Positions 5,458 through 10,702 of a DNA stretch of 10,702 nt are shown here, in pieces. The notes below the pieces were generated by a model, which did no database searches, had not been told where the DNA came from, and saw only the letters and a list, made by a program, of their open reading frames with translations. Source of the stretch: JAMCUI01 sp964520615 (GTDB lineage Bacteria; Patescibacteriota; Microgenomatia; 2-02-FULL-39-11); NCBI GenBank assembly GCA_964520615.1, contig CAZFNL010000113.1:1-10702 (forward strand). The letters are read 5' to 3'. How positions within the stretch are numbered: the first letter of the stretch is position 1; each line of letters starts with the position of its first letter. Both the position numbers and the translations under genes were made by a program.

Positions 5458-6909
5458 ATGATAAAAGAGAAAAAACAAACCCACCGTTCAGAGAGAGGCA
5501 GATTTATAAAGATTTATTTCTCACTCTTCACTCTTTTCCTGCTGCCGCTTGTTTTTTGGGCTTCCCAGTATCCGCAATTGATTTCATCACAAGCCCAATC
5601 AAACTTGAAATCCCAATCTTTGAATACTTATTCATCATCAGTTTTATCCTCAAGTAAAATAGGGGTCTTTTATCTTGGTGATTCAGGGGGCGGCGAAGCT
5701 ATCGCTAAAGCGGGTCCGCGGGTAATAAAAGTGATTGACCCACAGGACAATTCAGGACTAATGAATATTGTCAGGAACTACAAGAATGCTTATCCTGACG
5801 GTATTGTAATCATGCGCGTCTATGAAGGTGACGCTCCCGTCTATAGCCTATCAGACGATCCAGGAAATTCAGCCCAGGACTTTTGGGATAAACTATTAGG
5901 ACCGGCAACATCTAAACTTTCCCCTTCCGACCGCCAACTGATCACTTATCTGGCTGGTCCAAACGAATACGGCAATACACCAATCATCAATTCCCAAAAA
6001 GCAGCCGACTGGACGGCAAAATTCTGGGAGAAACTGTCGGAAATCATGTCTCAAAACGGCTTCAAACCCGATATGGGAGAAATACCTGTGGGCAACCTGG
6101 GGCCGGACCTTCTCGGACCGCTCGTACCAGTGCTTCGGGAGATAAAACAACTTGGAGGAGTCTGGAGTTACCATGCTTACTCCCTGGACTATACCACTGA
6201 TGTAAACCAGGAGAACTGGACGTCTCTGCGGTACCGCTCTTTTTATGATTATTTCCGGCAAAACGCGCCTGACCTTTCGGATATGCCCATGATTTTGACT
6301 GAAGGCGGAATCGACAAGAGCGGCAACGGCCAAACTGACGGTTGGAGCGCCAGAGGTGATGCGTCAAAATTTGAAGACTGGCTGCAGTGGTATGACGGAC
6401 AGATAAAACAGGATCCATACATATTGGGAGTTACCCTTTTCCAAACTGGAAACAATTCCGACTGGAAATCCTTCAATGTAGACCCCATCGCTTCCTGGCT
6501 GTCAAATTATCTTGGCGGACAACCGGCAAACAATCCGCTTCCCACCTCACCTCCACCCCCCACTAATCCTCCACCCTCGCAAGTTGTTTGGCAACCTACC
6601 AACATCCCACCTGTTGTTCCCACTAGCCCTCCTTTGCCAACTTCAGTATTACCATCGCCCACTCCACAATCCCAACCGGTTGTTTCGTTGCCCATACAAT
6701 TATCTCCCCCACCCCAAATAATCCGGCCCACAACTGCTCCCTCAGCAACAATCCCTCCCCGACCTTCTCCGACTCCCGCACTCACTCCTTCTCCGACCCC
6801 CACCCCTGCGCCTATAATAGATATAGGCAAAACAGTAAAGAATACCAGGATGATCCTTTTTGACATATTCAGCTCTCTGGTAAAATTTACGAGGGTGATA
6901 TTGCCGTAA
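5458..6909 (+). CDS. Secreted glycoside-hydrolase-like protein with Pro/Thr-rich stalk and novel C-terminal tail
   Basis: 483 residues from the ATG at 5458; a TTG two codons earlier is possible. No ribosome site is clear. A basic N-terminus is followed by a hydrophobic segment (about 19-34), giving a signal peptide or membrane anchor. Residues about 67-350 look like a TIM-barrel glycosidase of the clan GH-A type. GPNEYG places E170 as candidate acid/base, and ILTEGG places E282 as candidate nucleophile. The two lie 112 residues apart, with SYHAY (237-241) between them. A Pro/Ser/Thr-rich stalk (about 356-450) follows, then a 32-residue tail starting PIIDIGKTV and ending ILP. The same tail ends the next protein, whose gene begins 3 bp later. 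Substrate and exact family are unknown. The catalytic role is inferred from motif shape only. Confidence 0.65.
   Translation: MIKEKKQTHRSERGRFIKIYFSLFTLFLLPLVFWASQYPQLISSQAQSNLKSQSLNTYSSSVLSSSKIGVFYLGDSGGGEAIAKAGPRVIKVIDPQDNSGLMNIVRNYKNAYPDGIVIMRVYEGDAPVYSLSDDPGNSAQDFWDKLLGPATSKLSPSDRQLITYLAGPNEYGNTPIINSQKAADWTAKFWEKLSEIMSQNGFKPDMGEIPVGNLGPDLLGPLVPVLREIKQLGGVWSYHAYSLDYTTDVNQENWTSLRYRSFYDYFRQNAPDLSDMPMILTEGGIDKSGNGQTDGWSARGDASKFEDWLQWYDGQIKQDPYILGVTLFQTGNNSDWKSFNVDPIASWLSNYLGGQPANNPLPTSPPPPTNPPPSQVVWQPTNIPPVVPTSPPLPTSVLPSPTPQSQPVVSLPIQLSPPPQIIRPTTAPSATIPPRPSPTPALTPSPTPTPAPIIDIGKTVKNTRMILFDIFSSLVKFTRVILP
6811..6906 (+). other. C-terminal tail module, copy 1
   Basis: This codes for the last 32 residues of the glycosidase-like protein: PIIDIGKTV, a mostly amphipathic helix-like stretch with several basic residues, then ILP at the very end. 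It matches copy 2 at 8386-8481 without a gap at 12 of 32 positions, plus several conservative changes. It is not LPXTG, PEP-CTERM or dockerin. Confidence 0.55.
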
Positions 6910-6912
6910 ACT

Positions 6913-8484
6913 ATGCACAATCCTGATTCTCCAAAACTTATTCTTCTGTCGATGGTACTTATAGCTTTTTCCGCTATAGCGATGCAGATTTTTTTGCCGA
7001 AAGGAAAAAGTATTGAAATCCGCTCAAAAGCCGCCGCCCCCGGTACCAAAACAGTTTGTGCCCAAGCCGCGGCCGGCTGCGACTTTGCGGGTGCAGCCGG
7101 TCTTCAACAGGCGGTGGACAGCGCCCAAGACGGAGATACTATATCTATCGGTAAAGGTACTTATTCAGGTTCTCAGGAAACACCTGTTGCCGTAGGATGG
7201 GGCACTTCCGGCTGTTTTCTGGACTTGCGCGGTAAAAGCCTGACTCTGAAGGGAGAAGGTAGTCCTTTCGGGGAATTTACCGGTTCTGTCCTTTACGGGG
7301 AGGGTCACAGCAAACCCAACGACTATGTCCACCGGGCCGGCATCTGCAGTACCGGAGGCACGGTCACAATAGACGGTTTACATATCAAAGAATTCCAAGG
7401 AAGAGGCCTTATTCTGAAAAATACCAATCTTATTCTGAAAAACAGCCTTATTGACGGAAACGACCAGGGAGGACTTATCCTTACTACAGGATCTTCAATT
7501 TTGGCTGTAAATAATTTCTTTATAAATAATATCGGTATTACTACCGATCGCGCGGTCACAATCGAAGCTTTCAACAATACCTTTTTCGGATCAAAGGCTA
7601 TAAATGCCGACTGCAACCAGAATATTCCGGCAATTGATTTTGAAAATAACATTGTTGTTGACGATGAGCTGACGATCGGCGCGGGATGGATTTATGGCAA
7701 CTGTCCCGATACTATCGCGCAATTTAAAAACCAGCATATTGCGTATAATCTGCTTTGGAAAAATAATCACCCTTGTTATGACAATCATGAATATTGTGAT
7801 AATTTTACCGGTAAAATAGCTGCAGATCCCCTTCTTGATGTAGCCGCCAACGATCAATCCGGCTGGCGCGGATGGGGAGGCAATTTCGGCTTGAAGCCGG
7901 GTTCTCCAGCTATCGGCGCGGGAGATCCCGGGATTCCGGGAGGTAAGGATATGGGAGCCTACGGCGGCCCCTGTGCTGATCCTACATCCTCCACGTGTAC
8001 GAGCTTTATCTCACAGATGTCGCAAAAGCTTGTTTCTCAACCTTCTCTCGCCAATCCCCCGACTGGCAACATAAATCCGCCGCCGGGCGGCACCAATACC
8101 AACCCTTCCTGGAACCCCACACCCTGGGTCGGACCGGGCAACCCAACAATAGGCCAACAACCGACATCCATATATACCAATCCGGCCGAACCGACCAACC
8201 CTCCGTCAGCGGGTTTTAACCCGCCTATCACCTATTATCTCCCGCCAACCATTCCCCAATCCCCAAACGGAGGAAGCGATAACGGACAGACAACTCTACC
8301 CGGTACTGGCGGCAATAGCAACCAAAACCAAACAACAAATTCCACTCCGACCATAACCTCTTCCCCTACTCCCACATCCGTGCCGCCGATTATTGACATA
8401 AAAAAGACAGTAAATACCGCCAAATCCACAGTCAATACTTTCATCCAAAATCTGATTCGACTGGCCCAAACAATCCTGCCATAA
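6913..8484 (+). CDS. Secreted right-handed parallel beta-helix protein
   Basis: 523 residues. A hydrophobic segment (about 9-28, ending AIAMQIFL) gives a signal peptide or anchor. The body (about 45-350) is a parallel beta-helix as in pectate-lyase-like and DUF1565-type proteins. LQQAVDSAQDGDTISIGKG (64-82) is the standard N-terminal cap. Turns rich in N, I and G follow (VTIDGLHI, LILKNTNLILKNSLIDGN, NNFFINNIGI, FNNTFFGSKAI). SPAIGAGDPG...DMGAYGGP (331-353) matches the C-terminal cap of 'choice-of-anchor Q' proteins. Ten cysteines suggest disulfides outside the membrane. A Pro/Asn/Thr-rich stalk (about 375-490) ends in a 32-residue tail shared with the upstream protein. The start lies 3 bp after the upstream stop, so translation is probably coupled in one operon. 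Whether it is an enzyme or a binding/adhesion protein is not clear. No catalytic triad was identified. Confidence 0.75.
   Translation: MHNPDSPKLILLSMVLIAFSAIAMQIFLPKGKSIEIRSKAAAPGTKTVCAQAAAGCDFAGAAGLQQAVDSAQDGDTISIGKGTYSGSQETPVAVGWGTSGCFLDLRGKSLTLKGEGSPFGEFTGSVLYGEGHSKPNDYVHRAGICSTGGTVTIDGLHIKEFQGRGLILKNTNLILKNSLIDGNDQGGLILTTGSSILAVNNFFINNIGITTDRAVTIEAFNNTFFGSKAINADCNQNIPAIDFENNIVVDDELTIGAGWIYGNCPDTIAQFKNQHIAYNLLWKNNHPCYDNHEYCDNFTGKIAADPLLDVAANDQSGWRGWGGNFGLKPGSPAIGAGDPGIPGGKDMGAYGGPCADPTSSTCTSFISQMSQKLVSQPSLANPPTGNINPPPGGTNTNPSWNPTPWVGPGNPTIGQQPTSIYTNPAEPTNPPSAGFNPPITYYLPPTIPQSPNGGSDNGQTTLPGTGGNSNQNQTTNSTPTITSSPTPTSVPPIIDIKKTVNTAKSTVNTFIQNLIRLAQTILP
8386..8481 (+). other. C-terminal tail module, copy 2
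   Basis: This codes for the last 32 residues of the beta-helix protein: PIIDIKKTV, an amphipathic stretch, then ILP. It has the same length as the tail of the upstream protein. It follows a Pro/Thr-rich stalk in the same way, although the folded domains before the stalks are unrelated. Confidence 0.55.
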
Positions 8485-8490
8485 CGAACA

Positions 8491-8618
8491 TTTAGGAACG
8501 GTCCTTTATTACCTTATTGTGACGCTCTGACAATAAAACAGTTTTAGCATGCGGCTATCTGCCTAAATTGTTTCATGTCCGGGTTATCAGATCAGTCTAT
8601 TGAAGGACCGTCCCTAAA
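8491..8618. repeat. 128-bp long-hairpin (MITE/REP-like) element
   Basis: The ends are near-perfect inverted repeats. TTTAGGAACGGTCCTTTA (8491-8508) matches the complement of 8601-8618 at 16 of 18 positions. A second inner pair, GACAATAAAACAGTTTTAGC and the complement of 8562-8580, also matches with small gaps. The whole sequence folds as one long imperfect hairpin. It begins 6 bp after the stop of the beta-helix gene and has no ORF. From memory, AGGGACGGTCC-type ends recur at small IS200-like/REP-associated elements. It may also act as a 3' structure for the operon. Confidence 0.55.
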
Positions 8619-8640
8619 AGTTACAAACCGGTATGTATTT

Positions 8641-8668
8641 TTGATTTCGTACCTGTTTACTGTATAAT
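8641..8668 (+). promoter_or_regulatory. Sigma70-type promoter of the glucosidase-like gene
   Basis: TTGATT (8641-8646, 4 of 6) is followed after 16 nt by an exact TATAAT (8663-8668). Transcription would begin near 8675, leaving a leader of about 220 nt before the ATG at 8895. This leader contains the structured repeat at 8725-8871. It is the best -10 box in the window. Confidence 0.55.
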
Positions 8669-8724
8669 CCCGACATCAATGTCACGATTGCTCGATTTAA
8701 CATAAATTTAGAACTGAACCATTT

Positions 8725-8871
8725 ATCCGCCTTCGCAGAAGACCTCGGGTGTCAACCCGAGAATGAATGCGAAAGTGCAGATACCACGCGAATCTTTAGC
8801 GAAGTGGGGTAATGCTTCGGCGGATTTCGCTAGTCGAAGTATTTGAAGATACCACGGGCGTTAGCCCATGG
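8725..8871 (+). repeat. Structured leader with tandem diverged hairpin repeats
   Basis: Outer ATCCGCC (8725-8731) can pair with GGCGGAT (8819-8825). Inside is a perfect 7-bp hairpin, CTCGGGT (8744-8750) with ACCCGAG (8755-8761) and a GTCA loop. AGATACCACG occurs twice, 68 nt apart (8779 and 8847). Each copy opens a hairpin: CCAC...GTGG (8784-8807) and CCACGGGC/GCCCATGG (8852-8871). A third hairpin pairs CTTCGGCG (8815-8822) with CGC (8828-8830) and CGAAG (8835-8839). This could be a repeat family or a regulatory leader RNA. I recognise no known riboswitch. Confidence 0.45.
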
Positions 8872-8885
8872 AGCTTCATTTCTTT

Positions 8886-8889
8886 AGGA
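8886..8889 (+). promoter_or_regulatory. Ribosome binding site that decides the glucosidase start
   Basis: AGGA lies 5 nt before the ATG at 8895. An in-frame ATG at 8868 has no such site and sits inside the right arm of a hairpin (8852-8871). The 8895 start is therefore preferred, although the longer frame is open. Confidence 0.55.
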
Positions 8890-8894
8890 AAACT

Positions 8895-10673
8895 ATGTTA
8901 CCTCCTGAAAGAAGAATAACCGATATCGAACCTTTAACCCATCCAGCAATAATTCAGGCCGTTGCGGAAATAGAAATGTTGGGTGAAGGCAATCAGACAA
9001 TTCAAACCATAGCCACCAGGGATTTTACCGCTGCAGTTTGGACAAACACTCTCGCACCAAACTATGTGTTAAATTCCTGCAGGTACCACCTGACCGGAAT
9101 TCCGGGATTTGGTAATCTTTCTCTTATACCCTCTGCAGCCGCTCCCATAATTATGGAAGGATTAGTAAAACCTCAACCTCACGAACTAAATTCTTTTGTT
9201 CAGGCATTTTTTTCCCAAGACGCTCTTATAGGTCAACAAATGCTCTTCCGGATTAATAATAGAGACATGCAACAGGAAATGGAAGCTTCTTACCAGATTC
9301 TTAAAGCTTGTGCCATCTACCAAGCCAGACAAACAGAGAATCAAGCGGGAGAGCGTATTTCGGGGATGACAAGCGGACAGATAGCGCACGAAGTCAGAGT
9401 CAGAAGTGATCCGCTGAGAATTGATCTGGAAAGGAGAAGACGTTGGAGATTTCCTTATTATGGCAGCCGGCTGTCAACACCGGTTTTTATCAATTTTCTG
9501 ACTGATGTAGTCGAAAGAAACGGCGGTTTTGATGAGGCTTTTTTGCAGGAAGAGGTAGAATCAAGAGGGGTACACAGTGAAACAATTCAGGGCAAGGTGA
9601 CTATGGCGGAATCACTCTTTCACGCCCTACATTGTCTGGAATTATGGTTAGGGGCAGGAAACGGGTTGGTATTCTCCTTCAGCGCAAATCCTGATGGAAC
9701 GCTCAATCAGAGCTGGACAGATTCCTGGAACGCCAAACTGGACAACCACAACAAAATCATCACAACCGGTACTTATCCCCTGGAAATACAGGTAATGGTG
9801 CAGGAGGCTTTACAAAAGGGTACCCGGCTTCTCCGTGAAATAACCCAAACGGCTGATTCGTCATCTTTTTTTCCATCTCTTTCCAAAAAAGGAGCAAATA
9901 AAATCGATCTTAACGCAGTTGCCGGAAGGTTGGAATATATGGCCAGACAACTATCCGATAGGATAGTTCATGATTTTACGGTAGATAGCTCCTATGGCCG
10001 GACTTTTACTCCTTATCTTTACCGGGAAGACGGTATTCTTACCCAAAGTAACCACCGCACATCCGATATCGGCTGGCTTCTGGGAACTGATTTTCTCAGA
10101 AACCATCCCGAATATGCCGATCCCATAATCACCGAGTTGTTTGACCCTGAAGCGGGACTGATAGGTCGCTGGGGTATCCGAACTTTCTCGGCAAACGATG
10201 CAGCGTATAGAAGCCGTTCATATCACAGAGGCCCATACTGGCCCTTTTTGACAAACATTTTCGCCAACGGTTTATGGGATATGGGGCATTACGGATTGGC
10301 ATGGCAACTTTATCTCAGAAATATATTAATTCAGCAGGCTTCAGGAATATCTCCGGAATGGATAGTCGGGGATGATACACCGTTGCCGGAAATAAACCTC
10401 TGTGAGGTCAGCTGTGAGATGCCGAATGCAAAAGGACCTGTAAAACGGGTACTCATTCCGGTAACGCAACTTTATCAATTTTGGACAGCTGCCGCCTTTG
10501 AGCAAATCTGGAATATGATTTATAGCCTGGAAGCCGGAAATTCTATTCCGCTGTCGGCACAAAATGAGAGTCTTTTACCACTTGAAACTGACATCATAAA
10601 TAGGTTAAAAAATCATTCCCTGCATATTTCGCACAAATTTTGGCCTGAAAGGGAATTTGTATTTGCGGATTAA
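8895..10673 (+). CDS. Amylo-alpha-1,6-glucosidase-like (alpha/alpha)6-barrel glycosidase
   Basis: 592 residues from the preferred ATG at 8895 (601 from 8868). No signal peptide is seen, so it is probably cytoplasmic. Motifs resemble the catalytic half of glycogen-debranching and related (alpha/alpha)6 glycosidases: GQIAHEVR (161-168, like the family's GxIxHExR), FPYYGSRLSTPVF (186-198, like YYGSxDATPLF), QSWTDSW (272-278, with D276 a candidate catalytic acid), TGTYPLEIQVMVQEAL (291-306), and RWGIRTFS followed by YHRGPYWPF (425-432, 443-451, like GIRTLS...YHxGxVWP). The likely role is cutting alpha-glucosidic bonds in storage or imported glycans, but mannosidase- or trehalase-like activity cannot be excluded. 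The usual DATP aspartate is replaced (SRLSTP). It has its own promoter and a long structured leader. The stop is 29 bp before the window end. Confidence 0.7.
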   Translation: MLPPERRITDIEPLTHPAIIQAVAEIEMLGEGNQTIQTIATRDFTAAVWTNTLAPNYVLNSCRYHLTGIPGFGNLSLIPSAAAPIIMEGLVKPQPHELNSFVQAFFSQDALIGQQMLFRINNRDMQQEMEASYQILKACAIYQARQTENQAGERISGMTSGQIAHEVRVRSDPLRIDLERRRRWRFPYYGSRLSTPVFINFLTDVVERNGGFDEAFLQEEVESRGVHSETIQGKVTMAESLFHALHCLELWLGAGNGLVFSFSANPDGTLNQSWTDSWNAKLDNHNKIITTGTYPLEIQVMVQEALQKGTRLLREITQTADSSSFFPSLSKKGANKIDLNAVAGRLEYMARQLSDRIVHDFTVDSSYGRTFTPYLYREDGILTQSNHRTSDIGWLLGTDFLRNHPEYADPIITELFDPEAGLIGRWGIRTFSANDAAYRSRSYHRGPYWPFLTNIFANGLWDMGHYGLAWQLYLRNILIQQASGISPEWIVGDDTPLPEINLCEVSCEMPNAKGPVKRVLIPVTQLYQFWTAAAFEQIWNMIYSLEAGNSIPLSAQNESLLPLETDIINRLKNHSLHISHKFWPEREFVFAD

Positions 10674-10702
10674 ATGATTTTTATAATTAATTAGCCTAGT
10701 AG

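Noticed and set aside
5896..6418. Overlapping minus-strand frames of 118 and 145 residues
   Set aside because: They lie inside the glycosidase-like gene, show no recognisable domain, and have no promoter or ribosome site.
6541..6576. Possible G-quadruplex on the minus strand (CCC runs on plus)
   Set aside because: The runs are separated by loops of about 12 nt and arise from proline codons, so a stable quadruplex is unlikely.
6811..6827. CCTATA-ATAGA-TATAGG inverted repeat with TATAAT inside, near the end of the glycosidase-like gene
   Set aside because: It lies in codons for the conserved tail, has no -35 box upstream, and is absent from the equivalent position in the second tail.
6507..7049. 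180-residue Gly-rich open frame on the minus strand
   Set aside because: It is the antisense shadow of the C-rich codons for the Pro/Thr stalk. Its composition (G/V/E repeats) is what Pro and Thr codons give in reverse, and the plus-strand genes are well supported.
8725..8871. CRISPR array or tRNA in the structured leader
   Set aside because: The repeats are diverged, only two units occur, and no cloverleaf or regular spacers can be drawn.
8868..8894. Upstream ATG at 8868 as the glucosidase start
   Set aside because: It lies in a hairpin arm without a ribosome site, whereas the ATG at 8895 has AGGA at 5-nt spacing. The first nine residues match no family feature.

Overview
The window looks like chromosomal DNA of a small-genome, AT-rich bacterium of the Candidate Phyla Radiation (Patescibacteria), probably Microgenomates. 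This is an inference. It rests on the mix of short intergenic palindromes, Pro/Thr-rich secreted proteins with no standard sorting signal, weak or absent Shine-Dalgarno sites at most starts, and a CPR-style DprA. All seven recognised genes end in TAA and no in-frame TGA is needed, so code 11 is assumed.

Layout. 1-281 is very AT-rich and carries two exact TTGACA boxes ahead of a FemAB/BioF2-like acyltransferase (282-1388, +). A small unknown gene (1389-1667, -) converges on it, and the two stop codons abut. A divergent promoter drives a 739-residue PLP aminotransferase-like protein (1717-3936, +). That protein appears to contain two copies of the fold, the first of which has lost key residues. 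dprA (3984-5084, -) converges on it. Between dprA and the next gene (5085-5457) lie several nested palindromic repeats. Next comes a two-gene secreted-protein operon: a glycoside-hydrolase-like protein (5458-6909) and a parallel beta-helix protein (6913-8484). Both end in Pro/Thr-rich linkers followed by the same 32-residue tail, aligned without gaps. The intergenic stretch 8485-8894 holds a roughly 128-bp long-hairpin element, a sigma70-type promoter and a structured, internally repeated leader. The last gene (8895-10673) encodes a cytoplasmic (alpha/alpha)6-barrel glycosidase of the amylo-alpha-1,6-glucosidase type.

How the genes may work together. The two secreted proteins are probably co-transcribed and share a C-terminal module, so they probably go to the same cell-surface location, possibly for binding or cutting glycans. 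The downstream cytoplasmic glucosidase is carbohydrate-related but has its own promoter. The acyltransferase and aminotransferase show no firm functional link to each other or to dprA. The most novel-looking points are the shared 32-residue tail and the tandem, half-degenerate aminotransferase.
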